DNA of 64,000 bases from Chloroflexota bacterium (GCA_016179765.1 JACPCL010000039.1:1-64000); one strand, 5' to 3'; numbered from the stretch's first letter, positions 24,251 to 32,927 are shown. A program made the numbers and translations. Notes: generated by a model not told the origin, from the sequence alone.

Positions 24251-25150
24251 TCACTCCGGCAACGCACGGGCAGGGCCTACCAGCATCTCGCTGACCAGGT
24301 CTATGAAGTCTCTGGCGGGGGCGGGAATGGCTCGCCCCTTCAGGGTCACAATACCCGCCTGCTCTAACGGCAGGAGGGTGGCCAGGCTGATGATACCTAG
24401 CTCCTCGTGGTCACGAGGCACAATTGCCAGGCGCGGCCCCGCGGAAACACCCAGCCCCAGGGCCACGCACCGCTTGATGGTCTCCAGGCTGTCCAGCTCC
24501 ATTGCGACCTCATAGACCAGCCCGCGGCGATGGAAGGCGTCCTCCAGCAACGTCCTTGTAGAAGAGCCAGGGCGCAGGAGCACCAGCGGCCACTCCGCAA
24601 TTTGGTCTATGGAAGAGAGGGGCTTGTCCAGCAGTGGATGACATGGAGGCGTAATGAGCACCCGCTCATAGGGGAAGAGGCCTTGGAAATCCAGGTTGGC
24701 CCGACGATGAGAGCCGGGGACGATGCCAAAGTCCGCATCGCCCTCCTCCACGATTCGCAGCACGTCGGGGGGGGAGGCCGCATGCATGCGTATCAGCACG
24801 TGAGGATGTTGGGACACGAAGACCTTGAGGACATGCACCAATGAATAGGCGATGATCTCGTGAGTGGCGGCGATGCGGATCGGGCCCTGGGCCTCCGCCT
24901 GGGCCGTCATGGTCACCAGGTTCTCAATACCGTCCAACAGGGGCGACGCTAACTCTGCCAGCCGTGCTCCCGCCAGCGTAAGCTGGATGGGGCGCTTGAC
25001 ACGGTCAAAGAGCTGGATCCCTAGCTCCTCCTCCAGCTTCTTGACGTGCGTGGTCATGGTGGGCTGGCCAATGCCCAACTGCTCTGCTGCTTTGGAGATG
25101 CTCAGAAGTTTGGCAGCGGCGCAAAAGCTCCTGAGTTCTCGTAGCTCCAT
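24251..25150 (-). CDS. LysR-family transcriptional regulator
   Basis: 299 residues from ATG 25150, favoured by AGGAAGGA six bases upstream; an ATG at 25168 lacks such a site. The winged helix reads MELRELRSFCAAAKLLSISK and AAEQLGIGQPTMTTHVKKLE, standard for LysR. The rest is the periplasmic-binding-protein-like effector domain. Such regulators act as effector-responsive activators, often of an adjacent divergent gene; the only divergent neighbour is distal (MFS at 26766). Target and ligand unknown. Confidence 0.9.
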   Translation of the reverse strand: MELRELRSFCAAAKLLSISKAAEQLGIGQPTMTTHVKKLEEELGIQLFDRVKRPIQLTLAGARLAELASPLLDGIENLVTMTAQAEAQGPIRIAATHEIIAYSLVHVLKVFVSQHPHVLIRMHAASPPDVLRIVEEGDADFGIVPGSHRRANLDFQGLFPYERVLITPPCHPLLDKPLSSIDQIAEWPLVLLRPGSSTRTLLEDAFHRRGLVYEVAMELDSLETIKRCVALGLGVSAGPRLAIVPRDHEELGIISLATLLPLEQAGIVTLKGRAIPAPARDFIDLVSEMLVGPARALPE

Positions 25151-25248
25151 AAGGTCCTTCCTCTGCATACTATCTGATTCACGGATTTTTCATATCATAG
25201 AGTATCCTCTGATGCAATACTACCCTTTCCGCCCTGAGTTGGACCAAG

Positions 25249-25575
25249 TCAAATGCATTCCGCGCACCGGCACAGGGAGCGCAGGTATGCATAGGTGTAG
25301 ATGCCCGTATAATGGGCGTCGCTCCACAGAAGACGCACAGCGTATCTCCCCTGCGCCTGATGCTCCACCAGAAAGACCCCAGGTTTTGGCTCAATGCTGG
25401 ATACGTCTATTCGCCTGTGGTGTCCTTTGCAGGCAGCGCAAGGGCAGGCCCCCCGCAGGTATGCGTAGGGCAGCACCTCCCGGTGGCCATCCTGCCACTC
25501 CACTACCAGGGCATCATCCTGCTCGGCGACGCGAAGCTCTTTGGGCACTGGTATGTTGGGTGGGAGGAAGGTCAT
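25249..25575 (-). CDS. DUF971-domain protein
   Basis: 108 residues from ATG 25575. VVEWQDGHREVLPYAYLRGA, CPCAACKG and GIYTYAYLRSLC match DUF971, the N-terminal domain found in gamma-butyrobetaine hydroxylases and as stand-alone proteins. Pairs of Cys (CPCAAC and the final CRCAEC) suggest metal or Fe-S binding. The frame is open far upstream, but the region overlaps the phosphoesterase gene and reads as its shadow. No function assigned. Confidence 0.8.
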   Translation of the reverse strand: MTFLPPNIPVPKELRVAEQDDALVVEWQDGHREVLPYAYLRGACPCAACKGHHRRIDVSSIEPKPGVFLVEHQAQGRYAVRLLWSDAHYTGIYTYAYLRSLCRCAECI

Positions 25576-25646
25576 GGCTGGGTCAGGTAGTGAATGGCCG
25601 CTTTCGCAAGGGTTTGCGCTGCCATGGGCGGGAAGCCACGTCAGCA

Positions 25647-26228
25647 TCAGGTGGGTGGATACGCTGAGGGCGCGCCGTGGATGCGGTTCAACTGATGTAT
25701 CTCCGCAGAGACGACGCCATTCTTGATGTGGAGGTAGGCCACCGTGCCCAGGTCTCCACGGGTGTGGCGCAGGCCCGGGTGGGTTGGGCTGCCCGGGTTC
25801 AGAAACAGGACCCCCTGATACCATCCGATGAACTCCTCGTGCACGTCCCCAAAGCACACGACGTCCACCGGCTCGCCAAACTTGCGCCGCAGCATTTCCT
25901 GCAGAGGCCCCGGCGGGAACTCCAGGGTATCGTTGTAGTGGATGGGCGGCCCTGGCCAGAGCAGGTCGTGCACCATGCCAATGCGAATCCCCTCCACTTC
26001 CACAACACGGGTTCGCTCCGCCAGCCGTTGCCCCGGCTCTCTGGGGTCTTTGTGGCCCCGGACCGCCAGGACGGGGGCCACCGTCTCCAGATGGTCCAGG
26101 ACGGGTAGTATCTCCAGGTCGCCGCAGTGCAGGATAAGGTCCACCCCTTTGAGGGCGTTGATCAGCTCAGGCGGGGACCCCCAGCCCATTCCCAGCTCGT
26201 GAGTATCGGATATGACGGCAATGCGCAT
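25647..26228 (-). CDS. YfcE/MJ0936-type metallophosphoesterase
   Basis: 193 residues from ATG 26228. MRIAVISDTH (first metal ligands) and LILHCGDLE are canonical. The third motif is RGHKDP where most relatives have GNCD, and the last is FGDVHEEF where they have GHTH. These changes swap a His for an Asp at one ligand, still able to bind metal. Family members hydrolyse phosphodiesters or pNPP-like substrates. The 71-base gap to the DUF971 gene suggests cotranscription. Confidence 0.85.
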   Translation of the reverse strand: MRIAVISDTHELGMGWGSPPELINALKGVDLILHCGDLEILPVLDHLETVAPVLAVRGHKDPREPGQRLAERTRVVEVEGIRIGMVHDLLWPGPPIHYNDTLEFPPGPLQEMLRRKFGEPVDVVCFGDVHEEFIGWYQGVLFLNPGSPTHPGLRHTRGDLGTVAYLHIKNGVVSAEIHQLNRIHGAPSAYPPT

Positions 26229-26310
26229 GGCTTCTCGCCTCGTGCCCTTTGGGGCAATTATACCAGAAGCATCGCAAAACCTTTGTCGGCGCCGCCTGCC
26301 CGGGCGGGTG

Positions 26311-26430
26311 CTGAAAAACACCCCCAAACCCCCTCAAGGGGGTTCAAGGTATCCCCTTCTCTTTCAAGAAGGCTCCAAAGGAGCCTTCCTCTCGGGGGTT
26401 GGTTTGTATCTGGGGGACACCCCCAGATCC
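26311..26430. repeat. Dispersed hairpin repeat, CTGAAAAACACCC family, copy 1
   Basis: Starts CTGAAAAACACCCCCAAACC, then CCCCTCAAGGGGGTTCAAGG, and ends near GTATCTGGGGGACACCCCC. The same unit, inverted, is at 63181-63257, shorter because an inner segment is replaced. The gap 26229-26765 (537 bases) is made of this copy, flanked by CAGAGAGGCTTCGCCTCTCTG at 26436-26456 and further CCCCGCAAGGGG hairpins. No gene is visible. Confidence 0.65.
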
Positions 26431-26765
26431 CCGACAGAGAGGCTTCGCCTCTCTGGACTCCCCTTTATTCCGTAGCCTGCTAGCCGGACGTTAAGATACT
26501 CAGTCATGGTCACGAGCGAGATACCCATGCTTTTGCGGGCTTGCCTTCCCCGCAAGGGGGGAAGGAACTCACGTTCCTCCTTCTTGACGGGGGAGGACTA
26601 AGAGCCTGCCCGAGTGAGCCGCGGCCCCGAGCACGCCTATTCTGCGGCAGGCCTTTTTCTGCCCGTTGCGACTTCAAAAAGCTCCTTGAGCAGAATCTAC
26701 CACAAACCGATGGGGTGATGTAGAATGATGGCGTTTTACGGCACTTAGCGTAGGGAGGTGCGCCA

Positions 26766-28301
26766 ATGGCTTCTGTGAGTGGCAAAGCCAAGGGAAGCGG
26801 TGGCGTGTGGAGGCGGCTCCGGTTCAAGCTGGCCGTCGTCGCTGGGGCGCTGGCCTTATCCCTGGTGGGCGTGGCCTTTGCCGACGAAAGTCATACCCGC
26901 GTTGGCGCCGCCGCTATATCGGGGGGAGGCCCGCTCCTGTGGGGATTGCTCTCCCTGGGCGGCGTGCTGGTAGGGCTTGTGGCGACCAAGACCATCCTGG
27001 TGCGCGGCATGGCCTCCGCCAGCGCTGAAACGGGGCAGCACGAAAGCTACCTGGCGACGGTGCGCCAGTTCAGCCTCAACGCCAAGCTCTTCCTCACCTA
27101 CTCTATTCTGGCGGAGCTGGGCAGCGGCATCTGGTCGGTGATGTTCAACCTGTACCTGCTGCGGGCAGGGTATCCCATCACCTTCATCGGCGCCTTCTGG
27201 CTGGTCAACATGGCGTGCCACGGCCTGGCAGCCCTGCCCGCAGGCATCCTCGCCGATAGGTTTGGGCGCCGGCGCTCCTTCTTCATCGCCACCTCCATCA
27301 GCGTGGTTGCCCAGGGCAGCCTCCTCTTCACCTCCGGTGAGGCGGCGATCCTGGTGCTTGCGGGCCTCGCTGGCCTTGGCGAGGCCTTCCACGGCGTCAC
27401 CGGCGCTCCGTTCATGATGGAGAACAGCGAGCCACGGGAGAGGGCGCACCTCTTCAGTCTGAACTCGGCCTTTCTCCAGTTCTCCCGTTTCGCAGGCAGC
27501 CTGACCGGCGGCTTCCTGCCCCTGGTGTGGGCTGGGATCATAGGCTTGCCCAGCCTTGACCCGCAGGCAGCCCGCTGGGCTCTGGTGACGGGCCTCCCCC
27601 TGACCGTGATAGCCCTGATGCCCCTGGCCTTCATGCGGGAGAGGCCGGTGGAGCTGGCCCACAGCTTCAAGGAGCTGCTGAATTTCCCCAAGATGGCCAG
27701 CTTCAAGTCGGTGATGCAGCTCACGCTCCTCAGCGTGATGGTGGGTACCGCCTTTGGCCTCACCATCCGCTTCTTTAACGTCTTCTTTCAGGAGGCCCAC
27801 GGCGCCAGCGATGGCCAGATTGGCACCACCCTCGCCCTGGGTTCCATTGCGGGGGCCGGCGCTATCCTGATTTCCCCCATTCTGGCCCAGCGTTGGGGCA
27901 AGGTGAGGAGCATCCTGTTCACCCAGGCCTCCTCGGTGCCCCTGCTGATGCTCATGGCCCTGGTGCCTTCCTTTAGCGTAGTGACCTCCCTCTTTCTGAT
28001 TCGGGGGGCCATGTATAGCATGGCCCAACCCTTGCGTAACCAGCTCTCCATGGAGCTGGTTACGGCCAAGGAGCGGGGCACCACCGCCGGGTTCAGCCAC
28101 GCTGCCTTTGACCTGGGTGGGAGCGTTGGCGCGGGCGCCGCGGGCGTCCTCATCGCCGGTGGAGGGTTCGCCACCGCGTTCACTGTGGCGGCCGTGCTCA
28201 TCCTGGCGCCAGCGATGCTGTACTTCACCTTCTTTGAAAAGAAGGAAAGCGCCGCCCGTCAGACGGCTGGTGCGGCAGTCCCCGCCATGGCCAGCCGATA
28301 G
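26766..28301 (+). CDS. MFS transporter with extra N-terminal membrane segments
   Basis: 511 residues. From about residue 95 on this is a 12-helix MFS carrier; the conserved loop after helix 2 is AGILADRFGRRRSF. In front, LKLAVVAGALALSLVGVAF and a second hydrophobic stretch (LWGLLSLGGVLVGLVATKTI) form one or two further helices; the first could be a signal anchor ending FADE. This N-terminus is not part of the usual MFS fold. Substrate is unknown. ATG 26766 follows AGGGAGGTG. Confidence 0.82.
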   Translation: MASVSGKAKGSGGVWRRLRFKLAVVAGALALSLVGVAFADESHTRVGAAAISGGGPLLWGLLSLGGVLVGLVATKTILVRGMASASAETGQHESYLATVRQFSLNAKLFLTYSILAELGSGIWSVMFNLYLLRAGYPITFIGAFWLVNMACHGLAALPAGILADRFGRRRSFFIATSISVVAQGSLLFTSGEAAILVLAGLAGLGEAFHGVTGAPFMMENSEPRERAHLFSLNSAFLQFSRFAGSLTGGFLPLVWAGIIGLPSLDPQAARWALVTGLPLTVIALMPLAFMRERPVELAHSFKELLNFPKMASFKSVMQLTLLSVMVGTAFGLTIRFFNVFFQEAHGASDGQIGTTLALGSIAGAGAILISPILAQRWGKVRSILFTQASSVPLLMLMALVPSFSVVTSLFLIRGAMYSMAQPLRNQLSMELVTAKERGTTAGFSHAAFDLGGSVGAGAAGVLIAGGGFATAFTVAAVLILAPAMLYFTFFEKKESAARQTAGAAVPAMASR

Positions 28302-28326
28302 CCTTTGGCAAAGGCCCTTTGGCTTG

Positions 28327-28367
28327 CAGGCAACCCAGTCCCGATGCAACAGGGACTGGGTCGCCTG
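28327..28367 (+). terminator. Rho-independent terminator after the MFS gene
   Basis: CAGGCAACCCAGTCCC pairs GGGACTGGGTCGCCTG (one A-C mismatch) around a 9-base loop, followed by TTTCTTG. A hypothetical frame starting at 28305 would read through it and is not used. Confidence 0.7.
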
Positions 28368-28451
28368 TTTCTTGTGGATGGAGGTTCCCCTGTGCGAACG
28401 CGTAAGACGGAGGTATACTTGCGCGGACAACCCTTGCGAAGAAGCTTCTCC

Positions 28452-29930
28452 ATGCAGACCGCAGCATCGTCTGACCCGTCGGTCGGGCAGGCCGTTACCC
28501 CACTTCCTGGTTGGACTGCCCGAGCGTCCTGGCTGGCGTGGGGACTGTGCGCCTTGGCCGTCGGACTGGCCCTCACAGCTCTGGGCCTTCAAATTGCCAC
28601 TCGGGACACTCCCACACCCCCTGCCTGGGGCTTTAGAGGGTTCGCGATTACCTTTGCGCTCACCTTCTCTCTCGTAGGGGCGCTTGTCGCCTCGCGACGC
28701 CCCAAGAATGCTGTTGGGTGGCTGCTGGCTGCTGAGGGCCTTCAAGCATCTGTTCAAGGTCTGGTGTATGAGGGGGCTCTCTTCACTCTGGTGGTGAGAC
28801 CTGGCAGTCTGCCAGGAGGCGAGCTCCTTGGTTGGGTTGATAATTGGTTCTGGGTCGTGGGTATGGGGACTTTTGGGAGCCTGCTCCTCCTCCTTTTTCC
28901 CACTGGGCATCTTGCATCTACCAGATGGCGTCCCGTGGTGTGGCTTGCCCTGGGTGGCACTGCCGTGGGGGCCGTTGGTGTTGCTCTGGCGCCGGGAGGC
29001 TTCAGTAACTTCTCCGGAGTGCAGAACCCCTTTGGGATCACTGCATTGTCAGACGTCCCCATTCTGGCTAGCATCGTCCTAGTGCCGATGGTCGTAGCAA
29101 TAGCCTTGTCCGCCGCCTCTCTCATTGTCCGCTTCTTGCGGGCTGAAACGGAAGTGGAGCGCCACCAGTTGAAGTGGTTTGCCTATGCCGGCGCCCTCCT
29201 TGCCGGGACAGCAGTGATCAACCAGATTGAGATAGCTGCCCGGGGTTCCAGCGCAGAGTCTGTCAGCGATCCTCTTGTGATTTTGGGCGCTCTGGGTGTA
29301 CCCGTTGCCATCGGAATCGCCGTGCTCAGGTATCGCCTGTATGACATAGATTTGGTCATTAACCGCACCCTCGTGTACGTTCCGCTGACCGCCGTCCTCG
29401 CGGGTCTTTACATTGCAGCCATTGGACTCACCAAGTCACTGTTCACGGACCTGGCGGGTCAAGCATCAGACGCAGCCGTTGCTTTCACCACGGTTGTGGT
29501 GGTGGCCCTGTTTACGCCGGTCAAGAACAGCCTCCAAGTGGTCGTGGACAGGTATTTCAAAGAGGTACGGGATGGGGCAAGCGTCCTCAGCAAGTTTGAA
29601 GGTCAGCTTCGTCCCATGGTAGACATGCTTGAGCAAGAGCAGATTGCCCGGCGTTTTCTGGAGGTGGCTGTGGAAGCTCTTCAGGCCGAAACAGGCGCGG
29701 TGTACCTGAGCAAGGGCGTCTCAAAACGTCTTTTGTGTGCCCATGGCGCCTGGGAAGCGAATGCGGGCGTCAGAATCCCTCTCCAGGCCAGGGAAGTAGA
29801 TATAGGGGAGCTGGGGTTAGCCTTTCAGAGGGGTGGCCGGCAGATGACTCAGCGGGAACAGGCTGCCCTTCAGCGATGCGCCAGCACGGTCGCCACGGCT
29901 TTGGCGCTGGTGGAAAGGCGAGCTTCCTGA
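28452..29930 (+). CDS. Multi-helix membrane protein with C-terminal GAF-like domain
   Basis: 492 residues from ATG 28452. Eight to ten hydrophobic helices fill about residues 25-330, with the motif RYRLYDIDLVINRTLVY seen in many Chloroflexota membrane sensors that continue into a histidine kinase. After the last helix comes VVVDRYFKEVRDGASVLSKF and a GAF-like segment to the end (AVEALQAETGAVYLSKG). No HisKA or ATPase domain follows; the gene ends at 29930 before non-coding sequence. It may be a regulatory subunit or a sensor that lost its kinase. Promoter-like TATACT at 28413. Confidence 0.75.
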   Translation: MQTAASSDPSVGQAVTPLPGWTARASWLAWGLCALAVGLALTALGLQIATRDTPTPPAWGFRGFAITFALTFSLVGALVASRRPKNAVGWLLAAEGLQASVQGLVYEGALFTLVVRPGSLPGGELLGWVDNWFWVVGMGTFGSLLLLLFPTGHLASTRWRPVVWLALGGTAVGAVGVALAPGGFSNFSGVQNPFGITALSDVPILASIVLVPMVVAIALSAASLIVRFLRAETEVERHQLKWFAYAGALLAGTAVINQIEIAARGSSAESVSDPLVILGALGVPVAIGIAVLRYRLYDIDLVINRTLVYVPLTAVLAGLYIAAIGLTKSLFTDLAGQASDAAVAFTTVVVVALFTPVKNSLQVVVDRYFKEVRDGASVLSKFEGQLRPMVDMLEQEQIARRFLEVAVEALQAETGAVYLSKGVSKRLLCAHGAWEANAGVRIPLQAREVDIGELGLAFQRGGRQMTQREQAALQRCASTVATALALVERRAS

Positions 29931-30046
29931 CGGACCTGTGTAAAGGGCGAACGCTGGGGGCTGCTCCCTACCACTGCCTGTTCTTGACACCTACCCCCTC
30001 CCTCAGTACCATACCTTCCATAGGATGATAGTTCTACCCGCATACC

Positions 30047-30105
30047 TCAGGAGGGTAGGGTGTCACGCCTCCTGAAGGGATAAGCACTCCTCTTCAGCTA
30101 AGGAG
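30047..30105 (+). promoter_or_regulatory. Possible translational leader of thrC
   Basis: TCAGGAGG (30047-30054) pairs CCTCCTGA (30068-30075), and further on CTCCT (30088 on) can pair the thrC ribosome site AGGAG (30101 on). The two pairings could compete. It matches no riboswitch class I know. Confidence 0.3.
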
Positions 30106-30111
30106 AACCCC

Positions 30112-31338
30112 TTGTCGTACGTTTCAGCCCTGCGCTGCCGCTCCTGCGGCCGCGAATATCCTGTAGAAGCCATCAACGTGTGCGACTTCTGCTTTGGCCC
30201 CCTGGAAGTTGTGTACGACTATGACGCCATCGCCCGGGTTATGACCAGGGAGCGCATCAAGGCCGGGCCGCTGACGTTGTGGCGCTATGCGGACCTTCTG
30301 CCTGTGGATGCCACAGAAGCGGTGGACATCGGCGCGGGGTTCACGCCCCTGATCCGCTCCAAGAACCTGGGCAAGCTCTTGGGCCTCAACAACCTGTACA
30401 TCAAGAATGACGCCGTCAACCCCTCCTACTCCTTCAAGGACCGCGTCGTCACCGTAGCCGCCACCAAGGCGCTGGAGTTCGGCTTCAACACCCTGGCCTG
30501 CGCCTCCACTGGCAACCTGGCGTGCAGCGTGGCCGCCCACGCCGCCCGCGCCGGCATGAAGTCCATTGTGTTCATCCCCGGGGACCTGGAGCAGGGCAAG
30601 GTCATCGGCGCTGCTATCTACGGTCCAACCCTTGTGGCCGTGGATGGCTCCTACGACGAGGTCAACCGTCTCTGCTCCGAGGTCGCCGACAACTATCCCT
30701 GGGCCTTCGTCAACATCAACATCCGCCCCTTCTACGCCGAAGGCAGCAAGACCATGGGCTACGAGGTCGCCGAGCAGCTTGGCTGGCGCGCCCCTGACCA
30801 CTGCATTGTGCCCTCCGCCTCAGGCTCCATGTTCACCAAGATTTGGAAAGGGTTGCACGAGTTTGAGTCCCTGGGCCTCATCGGCAGGGTGCATACCCGC
30901 ATGCACCTGACCCAGGCCGAGGGGTGCGCCCCTATTGTGGAGGCGTATCAGGCAGGACGCATCCACGTGCGCCCCGTGCGCCCCAACACCATCGCCAAGT
31001 CCCTGGCCATTGGCAACCCCGCCGACGGCGTCTACGCCCTGCGCGCCATCCAGGAGTCCAACGGGACGGCCACCGCGGTCTTGGAGGAGGAGGTGGTAGA
31101 AGGCATGAAACTCCTGGCAGAGACTGAAGGTATCTTTGCCGAGACGGCCGGCGGCGTGGTCGTCTCTGGCCTCAAGCGCTTGGCCCAGCAGGGGGTCATC
31201 AAGCCTGACGAGCTGACCGTGGCCTTCATTACCGGCAACGGCCTCAAGACTTTGGAGGCCGTTGCCAGCGTGGTGAAACCCCTGCTCATCAAGCCTAACC
31301 TGGAAGCTTTTGAAGGCGCCCTTCACGCCCGGGCCTAA
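30112..31338 (+). CDS. thrC: Threonine synthase
   Basis: PLP enzyme making threonine from O-phosphohomoserine. 408 residues, starting TTG at 30112 behind AAGGAGAA. LRCRSCGREYPVEAINVCDF shows an N-terminal Cys pair and a second pair (CDFC), a zinc-ribbon-like start seen in many bacterial ThrC. NPSYSFKDRVVTVAATKA holds the PLP Lys, ASTGNLACSVAAHAAR the phosphate-binding loop. The NIL and MoaD-like genes downstream suggest a link to sulfur transfer for homocysteine/methionine, where the same O-phosphohomoserine branch point exists; this is inference. Confidence 0.95.
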   Translation: MSYVSALRCRSCGREYPVEAINVCDFCFGPLEVVYDYDAIARVMTRERIKAGPLTLWRYADLLPVDATEAVDIGAGFTPLIRSKNLGKLLGLNNLYIKNDAVNPSYSFKDRVVTVAATKALEFGFNTLACASTGNLACSVAAHAARAGMKSIVFIPGDLEQGKVIGAAIYGPTLVAVDGSYDEVNRLCSEVADNYPWAFVNINIRPFYAEGSKTMGYEVAEQLGWRAPDHCIVPSASGSMFTKIWKGLHEFESLGLIGRVHTRMHLTQAEGCAPIVEAYQAGRIHVRPVRPNTIAKSLAIGNPADGVYALRAIQESNGTATAVLEEEVVEGMKLLAETEGIFAETAGGVVVSGLKRLAQQGVIKPDELTVAFITGNGLKTLEAVASVVKPLLIKPNLEAFEGALHARA

Positions 31339-31357
31339 CCATAAAAGCCTGCCGCTT

Positions 31358-31636
31358 TGTCATTCTGAGCGAGTGAGCCCCGATGCTATCGGGACGAACG
31401 TAGCGAAGAATCTCTCCTGCTGGCCTCCAGCGCCAGGAAGGATGAAAAGGGTCAATCTTCAGTTCCTTCCCCCTTGACAGGGGAAGGCCAGGATAGGGGT
31501 GAACGAGGGTGTACCCCCCACCTCAGTCCTCCCCCGCAAGGGGGGAGGAGGCTATTTTTGTAAGAATGACAAGGGCTTCGCCAATCCCATGAGGCGTTGC
31601 GCAAGCCATTTCTTCACAGGCTCTCAGAATGACAAC
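31358..31636. repeat. Composite intergenic repeats between thrC and the NIL gene
   Basis: Begins with TTGTCATTCTGAGCGAG (third TGTCATTCTGAG copy), then GATGCTATCGGGACGAA. At 31460-31560 lie CTTCCCCCTTGACAGGGGAA and CCTCCCCCGCAAGGGGGGAG units, and TCAGAATGACA recurs near 31624. This explains the 346-base gap 31339-31684; I see no gene in it. Confidence 0.65.
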
Positions 31637-31684
31637 ATGATGAGGGCACCCAGTTTCCCATCGTTTCAGCATGGAGTGCGCCAC

Positions 31685-31927
31685 ATGGCGAACAAACGAG
31701 TCAGATTCACCTTCCCCAACTACCTCATCACCGAGCCGGTTATCTACCGACTGGGGCGCGAGTTCAACGTCGTCACCAACATCCGCCGCGCAGACGTGCG
31801 CTCTGAGATGGGCTGGGTGGTCCTGGAACTGAACGGAGACGAGGCGGAGATTGAGCGTGGACTCACTTGGGTCAAGGACATGGGCGTGCGAGTAGACCCT
31901 GTGAGCGGCGACGTGATAGAGGGATAG
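31685..31927 (+). CDS. NIL-domain protein
   Basis: 80 residues from ATG 31685. RVRFTFPNYLITEPVIYRLG, FNVVTNIRRADV and MGWVVLELNG are the NIL-domain pattern, also found at the C-terminus of methionine ABC-transporter ATPases and fused to ferredoxins in methanogens. Stand-alone NIL proteins next to MoaD-like carriers are tied to homocysteine biosynthesis from sulfide in some anaerobes. Position between thrC and a MoaD-like gene fits that idea; direct evidence is lacking. Confidence 0.85.
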   Translation: MANKRVRFTFPNYLITEPVIYRLGREFNVVTNIRRADVRSEMGWVVLELNGDEAEIERGLTWVKDMGVRVDPVSGDVIEG

Positions 31928-31991
31928 CCTTCCCAACCGCATCTGCTACAATAGCATCTAACTAGAAAGCAACCTCAGGAGGCTTCATCGC

Positions 31992-32267
31992 ATGGGTGTG
32001 AACGTACGGATCCCTGGGCCGCTGCGCAGGGTAACCAATGGCGCGCCGCAGGTGCAAGTGGAGGGGGCCAACGTCCAGCAGACCATTGACGCCCTGGAAG
32101 CCAAGTATCCAGGCATGAAGGAGCGCCTGTGCGATGAGAACGGCGACCTCCGTTACTTCGTCAACATCTACCTTAACGGCGAGGACGTCCGCTTTCTACA
32201 GGGTGTCAATACTCCGATCAGCTCAGGGGACGAGGTGAGCATTGTGCCCGCGGTAGCTGGAGGATAG
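31992..32267 (+). CDS. MoaD/ThiS-family sulfur carrier protein
   Basis: 91 residues with the beta-grasp pattern: VRIPGPLRRVTNGAPQVQVE, YPGMKERLCDENGDLR, FVNIYLNGEDVRF and the C-terminal SIVPAVAGG. The final Gly-Gly is where an E1-like enzyme would make a thiocarboxylate. No moaE, thiG or E1 gene is near, and it follows the NIL gene by 64 bases. That setting favours a sulfur donor for amino-acid synthesis rather than molybdopterin. Confidence 0.9.
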   Translation: MGVNVRIPGPLRRVTNGAPQVQVEGANVQQTIDALEAKYPGMKERLCDENGDLRYFVNIYLNGEDVRFLQGVNTPISSGDEVSIVPAVAGG

Positions 32268-32384
32268 GACGGCGTCCGCTATGGCCTTCCATCACGGCCT
32301 TAGCTACGACTGCGTAGATAAGGGAACAACAGTTTAGGATCAGCCCGGGGAGCCAAACGGCGCAGAACGGTTAAGAAGATTACT

Positions 32385-32858
32385 TTGGCTAGTGCAATAG
32401 TAACAGCCTCCGTGACCGCCTTTTTCGGCGTTGTGGTTTTGGTTCTTGGTCAGATATTTGTCACACTATTTTTGGAGCGGATTAAATTACAGGCCCGCAC
32501 AGTGGAAGAGATAGCCGAGGCTCTTGTAATGTACGCCCGAGACTACACTGGACCGATGAATCTATCAGAAGTTGACGAAAAACACCGTGAGGCGGTTCGC
32601 CAGAAGCTCTTGGAAATCCAAACGGTGTTGCGCAGGCTTGCTGCAAGGCTTAGGGCTTCTGCCCAAACCCTTTGGCTCTACAGAGTTTTTGAGACCGTAA
32701 AGCTGGTGCTCCCTAAAGCCGACGTAATCAAAGCGTCGGCAGAGTTAATCGGATTGTCTAACTCTGTCCCGCCAGACGTGAGACAAGGATTTGACGGGAT
32801 ACAGGTAGCCCTAGAGTCTGCAAAAACCGTGCGAAGGCTACTTCGTATCCAGAATTAG
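32385..32858 (+). CDS. Small membrane-anchored helical protein
   Basis: 157 residues, TTG start at 32385 with AAGAAG upstream. Residues 5-30 (AIVTASVTAFFGVVVLVLGQ) form one helix that spans the membrane; the remaining part is charged and mostly helical (VRQKLLEIQTVLRRLAARLR), probably cytoplasmic. No family is recognised. It is more A+T-rich than its neighbours and is single, between the MoaD-like gene and convergent tgt. Confidence 0.6.
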   Translation: MASAIVTASVTAFFGVVVLVLGQIFVTLFLERIKLQARTVEEIAEALVMYARDYTGPMNLSEVDEKHREAVRQKLLEIQTVLRRLAARLRASAQTLWLYRVFETVKLVLPKADVIKASAELIGLSNSVPPDVRQGFDGIQVALESAKTVRRLLRIQN

Positions 32859-32927
32859 AACTCTTCTCCTTACTGCCGTTGCCTAAAAATAGCATTAAGG
32901 TAAGCAGCGCAGCGGGGCCTAATCTCC

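Noticed and set aside
26856-28910. 684-residue minus-strand frame opposite two real genes
   Set aside because: Rich in Gln, Gly, His and Glu repeats from mirrored MFS codons, no ribosome site and no family pattern.
30047-30105. SAM or threonine riboswitch before thrC
   Set aside because: No core motif of a known SAM class is present; kept only as a weak leader candidate.
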